A stretch of DNA of 64,000 bases from Mallotus nudiflorus (taxonomy: Eukaryota; Streptophyta; Magnoliopsida; Malpighiales; Euphorbiaceae). Position numbers and translations under genes: made by a program. The notes beneath the pieces were generated by a model. That model saw only the letters and a program-made list of their open reading frames with translations, ran no database searches and was not told where the DNA came from. Numbering within the stretch: the first letter of the stretch is position 1; every line of letters starts with the position of its first letter. Location of the stretch: contig CANTUR010000950.1 in assembly GCA_947683625.1 (NCBI GenBank), positions 32,500 to 96,499 of the forward strand, in the 5' to 3' direction. Below, piece after piece: positions 24,831 to 39,152 of the stretch.

Positions 24831-27157
24831 ATGGGCCTAAACATGGGTTTCTGGGCCCAAAGACAAATCGCTATAGATGGGCTTTATGGTCCGCACAATA
24901 GCCCTCTGAGTCAGCTTCGATTTGATATATTGTGCGCCCCGTGGGTCGACCCATGCCGCCACGAACGTCCAATTGAATCCCAAGTGGCCACGCCAACTCT
25001 ATCAAATCCATGGGCCTAAACATGGGTTTCTGGGCCCAAAAACAAATCGCTATAGACGGGCTTTATGGCCTGCACTATAGCCCTCTGAGTCAGTTTCGAT
25101 TTGATATATTGTGCGCCCCGTGGGTCGACCCATGCCGCCACGAACGTCCATTTGAAGCCCAAGTGCCCAAGCCCACTCTATCAAATCCATGGGCCTAGAC
25201 ATGGGTTTCTGGTCCCAAAGACAAATCGCTATAGATGGGCTTTATGGCCCGCACTATAGCCCTCTGAGTCAGCTTCGATTCGATATATTATGGGCCCCGT
25301 GGGTCGACCCATGCCGCCACGAACGTCCATTTGAAGCCCAAGTGCCTAAGCCCACTCTATCAAATCCATAGGCCTAAACATGGGTTTTTGGGCCCAAAGA
25401 CAAATCGCTATAGATGGGCTTTATGGGCCGCACTATAGCCCTCTGAATCAGCTTCGATTTGTTATATTATGGGCCCCGTGGGTCGACCTATGCCGCCACG
25501 AACGTCCTTTTGAAGCCCAGGTGCCCAAGCCCACTCTATCAAATCCATGAGCCTAAACATGGGTTTCTAGGCCCAAAGACAAATCGCTATAGATGTGTTT
25601 TACGGCCTGCACTATAGCCCTTTGAGTCACCTTCGATTTAATATATTATGGGCCCCGTAGGTCGACCCATGCCGCCACGAACGTCCATTTGAAGCCCAAG
25701 TGCCCAAGCCCACTCTATCAAATCCATGGGCATAAACATGGGTTTTTGGGCCCAAAGACAAATCGCTATAGATGAGCTTTATGGCCCGCACTACAGCCCT
25801 CTGAGTCAGCTTTGATTTGATATATTATGGGCCCCTTGGGTCGACCTATGCCGCCACGAACATCCATTTGAAGCCCAAGTGCCCAAGCCCACTCTATCAA
25901 ATCCATGGGCCTAAACATGGGTTTCTGGGCCCAAAGACAAACCGCTATAGATGGGCTTTATGGCCCGTACTATAGCCCTCTGAGTCAGCTTCGATTTGAT
26001 ATATTATGGGCCCCGTGGGACGACCCATGCCGCCACGAACATCCATTTGAAACCCAAGTGCCCGAGCCCACTATATCAAATCCATGGGCCTAAACATGGG
26101 TTTCTGGGCCCAAAGAAAAATTGCTATAGATGGGCTTTATGGTCCGCACAATAGCCCTCTGAGTCAGCTTCGATTTGATATATTATGGGCGTCGTGGGTC
26201 GACCCATGCCGCCACGAACGTCCATTTGAAGCCCAAGTGCCCAAGCCCACTCTATCAAATCCATGGGCCGAAACATGGCTTTCTGGGCCCAATGACAAAT
26301 CGCTATAGATGGGCTTTATGGCCCGCACAATAGCCCTCCGAGTCAGCTTCGATATGATATGTTGTGGGCCCCGTGGGTCGACCCATGCCGCCACGAACGT
26401 CCATTTGAAGCCCAAATGCCCAAGCCCCGCTCTATCAAATCCATGGGCCTAAACATGGGTTTCTGGGCCCAAAGACAAATCGCTATAGATGGGCTTTATG
26501 GCCCGCACTATAGCCCTCTGAGTCAGCTTCGATTTGATATATTGTGGGCCCCGTGGGTCGACCCATGCCGCCACGAACGTCCATTTGAAGCCCAAGTGCC
26601 CAAGCCCACTCTATCAAATCCATGGTCCTAAACATGGGTTTCTGGGCCCAAAGACAAATCGCTATAGATAGGCTTTATGGCCCACACTATAGCCCTCTGA
26701 GTCAGCTTCGATTTGATATATTATGGGCCCCGTGTGTCGACCCATGCCGCCACGAACGTCCATTTGAAGCCCAAGTGCCCAAGCCCATTCTATCAAATCC
26801 GTGGGCCTAAACATGGGTTTCTGGGCCCAAAGACAAATCGCTATAGATAGGCTTTATGGCCCGTACAATAGCCCTCTGAGTCAGCTTTGATTTGATATAT
26901 TATGGGCCCCGTGGGTCGACCGATGCCACCACGAACGTCCATTTGAAGCCCATGTGCCCAAGCCCACTCTATCAAATCCATGGGCCTAAACATGGGCTGC
27001 TGGTTTAAAGAAAAATCGCTATAGATGGGCTTTATGGCCCGCACTATAGCCCTCTGAGTCAGCTTCGATTTGATATATTATGGGCCCTGTGGGTCGTCCC
27101 ATGCCGCCACGAACGTCCATTTGAAGCCCAAGTGCCTAAGCCCACTCTATCAAATCC

Positions 27158-27336
27158 ATGGGCCTAAACATGGGTTTCTGGGCCCAAAGACAAATCGCTA
27201 TAGATGGGCTTTATGGCCCGCACTATAGCCCTCTGAGTCAGCTTCGATTTGATATATTATGGGCCCCGTGGGTCCACCCATGCCGCCACGAACGTCCATT
27301 TGAAGCCCAAGTGCCCAAGCCCACTCTATCAAATCC
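27158..27336 (+). repeat. Reference monomer (close to consensus), 179 bp
   Basis: This monomer is chosen as a reference because it matches the commonest base at nearly every position in domains 1-3. In order it carries CATGGGCC at its edge, GGGCCC (positions 23-28), CGCTATAG, ATGGGCTTTATGGCCCGCAC, CCCTCTGAGTCAGC, an AT-rich stretch around GATATATTATGG, a GTCGAC core (115-120), CCGCCACGAACGTCC, and a run of GCCCAAG repeats before TCTATCAAATCC. Its length is not a multiple of three, so any reading frame shifts from one monomer to the next, which argues against coding. This copy has TCCACC in place of the commoner TCGACC at the GTCGAC site. Confidence 0.9.
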
Positions 27337-29149
27337 ATGGGCCTAAACATGGGTTTCTGGGCCCAAAGACAAATCGCTATAGATGGGCTCGATGGCCCAC
27401 ACTATAGCCCTCTGAGTCAGCTTCGATTTCATAAATTATGGGCCCCGTGGGTCGACCCATGCTGCCACGAACGTCCATTTGAAGCCCAAGTGCCCAAGCC
27501 CACTCTATGAAATCCATAGGCCTAAACATGGGTTTCTAGGCCCAAAGACAAATCGCTATAGATGGGCTTTATGGCTCGCACTATAGCCCTCTGAGTCAGC
27601 TTAGTTTTGATGTATTATGGGCCCGATGGGTCGATTGATGCCGCCACGAACGTCCATTTGAAGCCCAAGTGCCCGAGCCCACTCTATCAAATCCAGGTGC
27701 CTAAATATGGGTTTCTGGTTCCAAAGAGAAATCGCAATAGATGTGCTTTAAGGCCTGCACTATAGCCCTCTGAGTCAGCTTCGATTTTATATATTATGGG
27801 CCCCGTGGGTCGACCCATGCCACCACGAACGACCATTTGAAGCCCAAGTGCCCGAGCCCACTCTATCAAATCCATTGGCCTAAACATGGGTTTCTGGGCT
27901 CAAAGACAAATCGCTATAGATGGGCTTTATGGTCCGCACAATAGCCCTCTGAGTCAGCTTCGATTTGATATATTGTGGGCCCCGTGGGTCGACCCATGCC
28001 GCCACGAACGTCCATTTGAATCCAAAGTGGCCACGCCCACTCTATCAAATCCATGGGCCGAAACATGGGTTTCTGGGCCCAAAGACAAATCGCTATAGAT
28101 GGGCTTTATGGCCCGTACTACAGCCCTCCGAGTCTGCTTTGATTTGATATATTATGGGCCCCGTGGGTCGACCCATGCCGCCACGAACGTCCATTTGAAG
28201 CCCAAGTGCCCAAGCCCACTCTATCAAATCCATGGGCCTATACATGGGTTTCTGGGCCCAAAGACAAATCGCTATAGATGGGCTTTCTGGCCCGCACTAT
28301 AGCCCTCTGAGTCAGCTTCGATTTGATATATTATGGGCCCCGTGGGTCGACCCATGCCGCCACGAACATCCATTTGAAACCCAAGTGCCCGAGCCCACTC
28401 TATCAAATCCATGGGCCTAAACATGGGTTTCTGGGCCCAAAGACAAATTGCTATAGATGGGCTTTATGGTCCGCACAATAGCCCTCTGAGTCAACTTCGA
28501 TTTGATATATTGTGGGCCCCGTGGGTCGACCCATGCCGCCACGAACGTCCATTTGAATCCCAAGTGGCCACGCCCACTCTATCAAATACATGGGCCTAAA
28601 CATGGGTTTCTGGGCCCAAAGACAAATCGCTATAGATGGGCTTTATGGCCCGCACAATAGCCCTCTTAGTCAGTTTCGATTTGATATATTATGGGCCCCG
28701 TGGGTCGACCCATGCCGCCACGAACGTCCATTTGAAGCCCAAGTGCCCAAGCCCGCTCTATCAAATCCATGGGCCTAAACATTGGTTTCTGGGCCCAAAG
28801 ACAAATCGCTATAGATGGGCTTTATGGCCCACACTATAGCCCTCTGAGTCAGCTTCGTTTTGATGTATTATGGGCCCGATGGGTCGATTGATGCCGCCAC
28901 GAACGTCCATTTAAAGCCCAAGTGCCCAAGCCCACTCTATCAAATCCATGGGCCTAAACATGGGTTTCTGGGCCCAAAGACAAATCGCTATAGATGGGCT
29001 TTATGGCCCGTACAATAGCCCTCTGAGTCAGCTTCGATTTGATATGTTGTGGGCCCCGTGGCTCGACCCATGCTGCCACGAACGTCCATTTGAAGCCCAA
29101 GTGCCCAAGCCCACTCTATTAAATCCATGGGCCTAAACATGGGTTTCTG

Positions 29150-30150
29150 GGCCCAAAGACAAATCGCTATAGATGGGCTTTATGGCCCGCACTATAGCCC
29201 TCTGAGTCAGCTTCGATTTGATATATTATGGGCCCCGTGGGTCGACCCATGCCGCCAGGAACGTCCATTTGAAGCCCAAGTGCCCAAGCCCACTCTATCA
29301 AATCCATGGGCCTAAACATGGGTTTCTGGGCCCAAAGACAAATCGCTATAGATGGGCTTTATGGCCCGCACAATAGCCCTCAAAGTCAGCTTCGATTTGA
29401 TATATTGTGGGCCCCGTGGGTTGACCCATGCCGCCACGAACTTCCATTTGAAGCCCAAGTGCACAAGCCTACTCTATCAAATCCATGGGCCTAAACATGG
29501 GTTTCTGAGCCCAAAGACAAATCGCTATAGATGGGCCTGATGGCCCACACTATAGCCCTCTGAGTCAGCTTCGATTTGATATATTATGGGCCCCGTGGGT
29601 CGACCCATGCCGCCACGAACGTCCATTTGAAGCCCAAGTGCCCAAGCCCACTCTATCAAATCCATGGGCCTAAACATGGGTTTCTGGGCCCAAAGACAAA
29701 TCGCTATAGATGGGCTTTATCGCCCGCACTATAGCCCTCTGAGTCAGCTTCGTTTTGTTGTATTATGGGCCCGATGGGTCGATTGATGCCGCCACGAACG
29801 TCCATTTAAAGCCCAAGTGCCCAAGCCCACTCTATCAAATCCATGGGCATAAACATGGGTTTCTGGGCCCAAAGACAAATCGCTATAGATGGGCTTTATG
29901 GCCCGCACAATAGCCCTCTGAGTCAGCTTCGATTTGATATATTGTGCGCCCCGTGGGTCGACCCATGCCGCCACGAACGTCCATTTGAGGCCCAAGTGCC
30001 CGAGCCCACTCTATCAAATCCATGGGCCTAAACATGGGTTTCTGGGCCCAAAGACAAATCGATATAGATGGGCTTTATGGCCCGCACAATAGCCCTCTGA
30101 GTCAGCTTCGATTTGATATATTGTGGGCCCCGTGGGTTGACCCATGCCGC
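29150..30150. repeat. ~1-kb block duplicated at 32,731-33,731 (20-monomer spacing)
   Basis: Shared private variants in the same order include GCCGCCAGGAACG, CCCTCAAAGTCAGC with CGAACTTCC and GTGCACAAGCC, GATGGGCTTGATGG or GGGCCTGATGG, TTTATCGCCCGC, CGTTTTGTTGTATTATGGG, GGGCATAAAC, TTGTGCGCCCCG and CATTTGAGGCCC. The offset is 3,581 bp at all positions checked. The match stops near 30,150, where the left copy reads TTTAAAGCCC and the right copy TTTGAGGCCC. Confidence 0.85.
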
Positions 30151-31230
30151 CACGAACGTCCATTTAAAGCCCAAGTGCCCAAGCCCACTCTATCAAATCC
30201 ATGGGCATAAACATGGGTTTCTGGGCCCAAAGACAAATCGCTATAGATGGGCTTTATGGCCCGCACAATAGCCCTCTGAGTCAGCTTCGATTTGATATAT
30301 TGTGGGCCCCGTGGGTTGACCCATGCCGCCACGAACGTCCATTTGAAGCCCAAGTGCCCAAGCCCACTCTATCAAATCCATAGGCCTAAACATGGGTTTC
30401 TGGGCCCAAAGACAAATCGATATAGATGGGCTTTATGGCCCGCACAATAACCCTCTGAGTCAGCTTCGATTTGATATATTGTGGGCCCCGTGGGTCGACC
30501 CATGCCGCCACGAACGTCCATTTGAAGCCCAAGTGCCCAAGCCCACTCTATCAAATCCATAGTCCTAAACATGGGTTTCTGGGCCCAAAGACAAATCGCT
30601 ATAGATGAGCTTTATGGCCCGCACTATAGCCCTCTGAGTCAGCTTCGATTTGATATATTATGGGCCCCGTGGGTCGACCCATGCCGCCACGAACGTCCAT
30701 TTGAAGCCCAAGTACCCGAGCCCCGCTCTATCAAATCCATGGGCCTAAACATGTGTTTCTGGGCCCAAAGACAAATCGCTATAGATGGGCTTTATGGTCC
30801 GCACAATAGCCCTCTAAGTCAGCTTCGATTTGATATATTGTGGTCCCCGTGGGTCGACCCATGCCGCCACGAACGTCCATTTGAATCCCAAGTGGCCACG
30901 CCCACTCTATCAAATCCATGGGCCTAAACATGGGTTTCTGGGCCCAAAGACAAATCGCTATAGATGGGCTTTATGGCCCGCACTATAGCCCTCTGAGTCA
31001 GCTTCGATTTGATATATTATGGGCCCCGTGGGTCGACCCATGCCGCCACGAACGTCCATTTGAAGCCCAAGTGCCCAAGCCCACTCTATCAAATCCATGG
31101 GCCTAAACATGGGTTTCTGGGCCCAAAGACAAATCGCTATAGATGGGCTTTATGGCCCGCACTATAGCCCTCTGAGTCAGCTTCGTTTTGATGTATTATG
31201 GGCCCGATGGGTCGATTGATGCCGCCACGA
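30150..31230. repeat. ~1.1-kb block duplicated at about 34,626-35,705 (25-monomer spacing)
   Basis: GGGCATAAAC, the CCATAGGCCTAAAC and CCATAGTCCTAAAC starts, CGATATAGATGGGC or CGATATAAATGGGC, TTGTGGTCCCCG and the GGCCACGCC monomer all recur 4,475-4,476 bp downstream. One base of the difference is the extra C in GAGCCCCGCTC near 30,720. Confidence 0.82.
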
Positions 31231-33739
31231 ACGTCCATTTGAAGCCCAAGTGCCCGAGCCCACTCTATCAAATCCATGGGCCTAAACATGGGTTTCTGGG
31301 CCCAAAGACAAATCGCTATAGATGGGCTTTATGGTCCGCACAATAGCCCTCTGAGTCATCTTCGATTTGATATATTGTGGGCCCCGTGGGTCGACCCATG
31401 CCGCCACGAACGTCCATTTGAATCCCAAGTGGCCACGCCCACTATATCAAATCCATGGGCCGAAACATGGGTTTCTGGGCCCAAAGACAAATCGCTATAG
31501 ATGGGCTTTATGGCCAGCACTATAGCCCTCTGAGTCAGATTCGATTTGATATATTATGGGCCTCGTGGGTCGACCCATGCCGCCACGAACGTCCATTTGA
31601 AGCCCAAGTGCCCGAGCCCACTCCATCAAATCCATGGGCCTAGACATGGGTTTCTGGGCCCAAAGACAAATCGCTATAGATGGGATTTATGGCCGGCACT
31701 ATAGCCCTCTGAGTCAGCTTCGATTCGATATATTATGGGCCCCGTGGGTCGACCCATGCCGCCACGAACGTCCATTTGAAGCCCAAGTGCCCAAGCCCAC
31801 TCTATCAAATCCATGGGCCTAAACATGGGTTTTTGGGCCCAAAGACAAATCGCTATAGATGAGCTTTATGGCCCGCACTACAGCCCTCTGAGTCAGCTTT
31901 GATTTGATATATTATGGGCCCCGTGGGTCGACCCATGCCGCCACGAACGTCCATTTGAAGCCCAAGTGCCCAAGCCCACTCTATCAAATCCATGGGCCTA
32001 AACATGGGTTTCTGGGCCCAAAGACAAATTGCTATATATGGGCTTTATGGCCCGCACTATAGCCCTCTGAGTCAGCTTCGATTTGATATATTATGGGCCC
32101 CGTGGGTCGACCCATGCTGCCACGAACATCCATTTGAAACCCAAGTGCCCAAGCCCACTCTATCAAATCCATGGGCCTAAACATGGGTTTCTGGGCCCAA
32201 AGAAAAATTGCTATAGATGGGCTTTATGGTCCGCACAATAGCCCTCTGAGTCAGCTTCGATTTGATATATTGTGGGCCCCGTGGGTCGGCCCATGCCGCC
32301 ACGAACGTCCATTTGAATCCCAAGTGGCCACGCCCACTCTATCAAATACATGGGCCTAAACATGGGTTTCTGGGCCCAAAGACAAATCGCTATAGATGAG
32401 CTTTATGGCCCACACTATAGCCCTCTGAGTCATCTTCGTTTTGATGTATTATGGGCCCGATGGGTCGATTGATGCCGCCACGAACGTCCATTTGAAGCCC
32501 AAGTGCCCGAGCCCACTCTATCAAATCCATGGGCCTAAACATGGGTTTCTGGGCCCAAAGACAAATTGCTATAGATGGGCTTTATGGTCCGCACAATAGC
32601 CCTCTGAGTCAGCTTCGATTTGATGTGTTGTGCGCCCCGTGGGTCGACCCATGCCGCCACGAACGTCCATTTGAATCCCAAGTGGCCACGCGCACTCTAT
32701 CAAATCCATGGGCCGAAACATGGGTGTCTGGGCCCAAAGATAAATCGCTATAGATGGGCTTTATGGCCCGCACTATAGCCCTCTGAGTCAGCTTCGATTT
32801 GATATATTATGGGCCCCGTGGGTCGACCCATGCCGCCAGGAACGTCCATTTGAAGCCCAAGTGCCCAAGCCCACTCCATCAAATCCATGGGCCTAGACAT
32901 GGGTTTTTGGGCCCAAAGACAAATCGCTATAGATGGGCTTTATGGCCCGCACAATAGCCCTCAAAGTCAGCTTCGATTGGATATATTGTGGGCCCCGTGG
33001 GTCGACCCATGCCGCCACGAACTTCCATTTGAAGCCCAAGTGCACAAGCCCACTCTATCAAATCCATGGGCCTAAACATGGGTTTCTGGGCCCAAAGACA
33101 AATAGCTATAGATGGGCTTGATGGCCCACACTATAGCCCTCTGAGTCAGCTTCGATTTGATATATTATGGGCCCCGTGGGTCGACCCATGCCGCCACGAA
33201 CGTCCATTTGAAGCCCAAGTGCCCAAGCCCACTCTATCAAATCCATGGGCCTAAACATGGGTTTCTGGGCCCAAAGACAAATCGCTATAGATGGGCTTTA
33301 TCGCCCGCACTATAGCCCTCTGAGTCAGCTTCGTTTTGTTGTATTATGGGCCCGATGGGTCGATTGATGCCGCCACGAACGTCCATTTAAAGCCCAAGTG
33401 CCCAAGCCCACTCTATCAAATCCATGGGCATAAACATGGGTTTCTGGGCCCAAAGACAAATCGCTATAGATGGGCTTTATGGCCCGCACAATAGCCCTCT
33501 GAGTCAGCTTCGATTTGATATATTGTGCGCCCCGTGGGTCGACCCATGCCGCCACGAACGTCCATTTGAGGCCCAAGTGCCCGAGCCCACTCTATCAAAT
33601 CCATGGGCCTAAACATGGGTTTCTGGGCCCAAAGACAAATCGATATAGATGGGCTTTATGGCCCGCACAATAGCCCTCTGAGTCAGCTTCGATTTGATAT
33701 ATTGTGGGCCCCGTGGGTTGACCCATGCCGCCACGAACG

Positions 33740-34890
33740 TCCATTTGAGGCCCAAGTGCCCGAGCCCGCTCTATCAAATCCATGGGCCTAAACATGGGTT
33801 TCTGGGCCCAAAGACAAATCGCTATAGATGGGCTTTATGGTCCGCACAATAGCCCTCTAAGTCAGCTTCGATTTGATATATTGTGGGCCCCGTGGGTCGA
33901 CCCATGCCGCCACGAACGTCCATTTGAATCCCAAGTGGCCACGCCCACTCTATCAAATCCATGGGCCTAAATATGGGTTTTTGGGCCCAAAGACAAATCG
34001 CTATAGATGGGCTTTATGGCCCGCACTATAGCCCTCTGAATCAGCTTCGATTTGATATATTATGGGCCCCGTGGGTCGACCTATGCCGCCACGAACGTCC
34101 TTTTGAAGCCCAGGTGCCCAAGCCCACTCTATCAAATCCATGGGCCTAAACATGGGTTTCTGGGCCCAAAGGCAAATCGTGATAGATGTGTTTTATGGCC
34201 TGCACTATAGCCCTTTGAGTCAGCTTCGATTTAATATATTATGGGCCCCGTAGGTCGACCCATACCGCCACGAACGTGCATTTGAAGCCCAAGTGCCCAA
34301 GCCCACTCTATCAAATCCATGGGCCTAAACATGGGTTTTTGGGCCCAAAGACAAATCGCTATAGATGAGCTTTATGGCCCGCACTATAGCCCTCTGAGTC
34401 AGCTTTGATTTGATATATTATGGGCCCCGTGGGTCAACTCATGCCGCCACGAACGTCCATTTGAAGCCCAAGTGCCCAAGCCCACTCTATCAAATCCATG
34501 GGCCTAAACATGGGTTTCTGGGCCCAAAGACAAATCGCTATAGATGGGATTTATGGCCTGCACTATAGCCCTCTGAGTCAGCTTCGATTTGATATATTAT
34601 GGGCCCCGTGGGTCGACCCATGCCGCCACGAACGTCCATTTAAAGCCCAAGTGCCCAAGCCCACTCTATCAAATCCATGGGCATAAACATGGGTTTCTGG
34701 GCCCAAAGACAAATCGCTATAGATGGGCTTTATGGCCCGCACAATAGCCCTCTGAGTCAGCTTCGATTTGATATATTGTGGGCCCCGTGGGTTGACCCAT
34801 GCCGCCTCGAACGTCCATTTGAAGCCCAAGTGCCCAAGCCCACTCTATCAAATCCATAGGCCTAAACATGGGTTTCTGGGCCCAAAGACA
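33740..34890. repeat. ~1.15-kb block duplicated at 36,783-37,934 (17-monomer spacing)
   Basis: This block contains the GGCCACGCC monomer, the P-Q-R cassette (P at 33,961 and 37,005), a GTCAACTCATGCC monomer and the GGGCATAAAC monomer. The offset is 3,044 bp at checked points. The P-Q-R part appears again from 38,079, six monomers after the second copy. Confidence 0.85.
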
Positions 34891-37800
34891 AATCGATATA
34901 AATGGGCTTTATGGCCCGCACAATAGCCCTCTGAGTCAGCTTCGATTTGATATATTGTGGGCCCCGTGGGTCGACCCATGCCGCCACGAACGTCCATTTG
35001 AAGCCCAAGTGCCCAAGCCCACTCTATCAAATCCATAGGCCTAAACATGGGTTTCTGGGCCCAAAGACAAATCGCTATAGATGAGCTTTATGGCCCGCAC
35101 TATAGCCCTCTGAGTCAGCTTCGATTTGATATATTATGGGCCCCGTGGGTCGACCCATGCCGCCACGAACGTCCATTTGAAGCCCAAGTGCCCGAGCCCG
35201 CTCTATCAAATCCATGGGCCTAAACATGGGTTTCTGGGCCCAAAGACAAATCGCTATAGATGGGCTTTATGGTCCGCACAATAGCCCTCTAAGTCAGCTT
35301 CGATTTGATATATTGTGGTCCCCGTGGGTCGACCCATGCCGCCACGAACGTCCATTTGAATCAAAAGTGGCCACGCCCACTCTATCAAATCCATGGGCCT
35401 AAACATGGGTTTCTGGGCCCAAAGACAAATCGCTATAGATGGGCTTTATGGCCCGCACTATAGCCCTCTGAGTCAGCTTCGATTTGATATATTATGGGCC
35501 CCGTGGGTCGACCCATGCCGCCACGAACGTCCATTTGAAGCCCAAGTGCCCAAGCCCACTCTATCAAATCCATGGGCCTAAACATGGGTTTCTGCGCCCA
35601 AAGACAAATCGCTATAGATGGGCTTTATGGCCCGCACTATAGCCCTCTGAGTCAGCTTCGTTCTGTTGTATTATGGGCCCGATGGGTCGATTGATGCCGC
35701 CACGAACGTCCATTTAAAACCCAAGTGCCCAAGCCCACTCTATCAAATCCATGGGCATAAACATGGGTTTCTGGGCCCAAAGACAAATCGATATAAATGG
35801 GCTTTATGGCCCGCACAATAGCCCTCTGAGTCAGCTTCGATTTGATATATTCTGGGCCCCGTGGGTCGACCCATGCCGCCACGAACGTCCATTTGAAGCC
35901 CAAGTGCCCAAGCCCACTCTATCAAATCCATAGGCCTAAACATGGGTTTCTGGGCCCAAAGACAAATCGCTATAGATGAGCTTTATGGCCCGCACTATAG
36001 CCCTCTGAGTCAGCTTCGATTTGATATATTATGGGCCCCGTGGGTCGACCCATGCCGCCACGAACGTCCACTTGAAGCCCAAGTGCCCGAGCCCGCTCTA
36101 TCAAATCCATGCGCCTAAACATGGGTTTCTGGGCCCAAAGACAAATCGCTATAGATGGGCTTTATGGTCCGCACAATAGCCCTCTAAGTGAGGTTCGATT
36201 TGATATATTGTGGGCCCCGTGGGTCGACCCATGCCGCCACGAACGTCCATTTGAAGCCCAAGTGCCCAAGCCCACTCTATCAAATCCATGGGCCTAAACA
36301 TGGGTTTCTGGGCCCAAAGACAAATCACTATAGATGGGCTTTATGGCCCGCACTATAGCCCTCTGAGTCAGCTTCATTTTGTTGTATTATGGGCCCGATG
36401 GGTCGATTGATGCCGCCACGAACGTCCATTTAAAGCCCAAGTGCCCAAGCCCACTCTATCAAATCCATGGGCATAAACATGGGTTTCTGGGCCCAAAGAC
36501 AAATCGCTATAGATGGGCTTTATGGCCCGCACAATAGCCCTCTAAGTCAGCTTCGATTTGATATATTGTGGGCCCCGTGGGTTGACCCATGCCGCCACGA
36601 ATGTCCATTTGAAGCCCAAGTGCCCAAGCCCACTCTATCAAATCCATAGGCCTAAACATGGGTTTCTGGGCCCAAAGACAAATCGCTATAGATGGGCTTT
36701 ATGGCCCGCACTATAGCCCTCAAAGTCAGCTTCGATTTGATGTATTATGGGCCCGATGGGTCGACCCATGCCGCAACGAACGTCCATTTGAGGCCCAAGT
36801 GCCCGAGCCCCGCTCTATCAAATCCATGGGCCTAAACATGGGTTTCTGGGCCCAAAGACAAATCGCTATTGATGGGCTTTATGGTCTGCACAATAGCCCT
36901 CTAAGTCAGCTTCGATTTGATATATTGTGGGCCCCGTGGGTCGACCCATGCCGCCACGAACGTCCATTTGAATCCCAAGTGGCCACGCCCACTCTATCAA
37001 ATCCATGGGCCTAAACATGGGTTTTTGGGCCCAAAGACAAATCGCTATAGATGGGCTTTATGGCCCGCACTATAGACCTCTGAATCAGCTTCGATTTCAT
37101 ATATTATGGGCCCCGTGGGTCGACCTATGCCGCCACGAACGTCCTTTTGAAGCCCAGGTGCCCAAGCCCACTCTATCAAATCCATGGGCCTAAACATGGG
37201 TTTCTGGGCCCAAAGGCAAATCGTGATAGATTTGTTTTATGGCCTGCACTATAGCCCTTTGAGTCAGCTTCGATTGAATATATTATGGGCCCCGTAGGTC
37301 GACCCATGCCGCCACGAACGTGCATTTGAAGCCCAAGTGCCCAAGCCCACTCTATCAAATCCATGGGCCTAAACATGGGTTTTTGGGCCCAAAGACAAAT
37401 CGCTATAGATGAGCTTTATGGCCTGCACTATAGCCCTCTGAGTCAGCTTTGATTTGATATATTATGGGCCCCGTGGGTCAACTCATGCCGCCATGAATGT
37501 CCATTTGAAGCCCAAGTGCCCAAGCCCACTCTATCAAATCCATGGGCCTAAACATGGGTTTCTAGGCCCAAAGACAAATCGCTATAGATGGGCTTTATGG
37601 CCCGCACTATAGCCCTCTGAGTCAGCTTCGATTTGATATATTATGGGCCCCGTGGGTCGACCCATGCCGCCACGAACGTCCATTTAAAGCCCAAGTGCCC
37701 AAGCCCACTCTATCAAATCCATGGGCATAAACATGGGTTTCTGGGCCCAAAGACAAATCGCTATAGATGGGCTTTATGGCCCGCACAATAGCCCTCTGAG

Positions 37801-39152
37801 TCAGCTTCGATTTGATATATTGTGGGCCCCGTGGGTTGACCCATGCCGCCACGAACGTCCATTTCAAGCCCAAGTGCCCAAGCCCACTCTATCAAATCCA
37901 TAGGCCTAAACATGGGTTTCTGGGCCCAAAGACAAATCGCTATAGATGGGCTTTATGGCCCGCACTATAGCCCTCTGAGTCAGCTTCGATTTGATGTATT
38001 ATGGGCCCCGTGGGTCGACCCATGCCGCCACGAACGTCCATTTGAATCCCAAGGGGCCACGCCCACTCTATCAAATCCATGGGCCTAAACATGGGTTTTT
38101 GGGCCCAAAGATAAATCGCTATAGATGGGCTTTATGGCCCGCACTATAGCCCTCTGAATCAGCTTCGATTTGATATATTATGGGCCCCGTGGGTCGACCT
38201 ATGCCACCACGAACGTCCTTTTGAAGCCCAGGTGCCCAAGCCCACTCTATCAAATCCATGGGCCTAAACATGGGTTTCTGGGCCCAAAGACAAATCGTGA
38301 TAGATGTGTTTTATGGCCTGCACTATAGCCCTTTGAGTCCGCTTCCATTTAATATATTATGGGCCCCGTAGGTCGACCCATGCCGCCACGAACGTGCATT
38401 TGAAGCCCAAGTGCCCAAGCCCACTCTATCAAATCCATGGGCCTAAACATGGGTTTTTGGGCCCAAAGACAAATCGCTATAGATGAGCTTTATGGCCCGC
38501 ACTATAGCCCTCTGAGTCAGCTTTGATTTGATATATTATGGGCCCCGTGGGTCAACCCATGCCGCCACGAACGTCCATTTGAAGCCCAAGTGCCCAAGCC
38601 CACTCTATCAAATCCATGGGCCTAAACATGGGTTTCTGGGCCCAAAGACAAATCGCTATAGATGAGCTTTATGGCCCGCACTATAGCCCTCTGAGTCAGC
38701 TTCGTTTTGTTGTATTATGGGCCCGATGGGTCGATTGATGCCGCCACGAACGTCCATTTAAAACCCAAGTGCCCAAGCCCACTCTATCAAATCCATGGGC
38801 ATAAACATGGGTTTCTAGGCCCAAAGACAAATCGATATAGATGGGCTTTATGGCCCGCACAATAGCCCTCTGAGTCAGCTTCGATTTGATATAATATGGG
38901 CCCCGTGGGTCGACCCATGCCGCCACGAACGTCCATTTGAAGCCCAAGTGCCCAAGCCCACTCTATCAAATCCATGGGCCTAAACATGGGTTTCTGGGCC
39001 CAAAGACAAATCGCTATAGATGGGCTTTATGGCCCGCACAATAGCCCTCTGAGTCAGCTTCGATATGATATATTGTGGGCCCCGTGGGTCGACCGATGCC
39101 GCCACGAACGTCCATTTGAAGCCCAAGTGCCCAAGCCCACTCTATCAAATCC

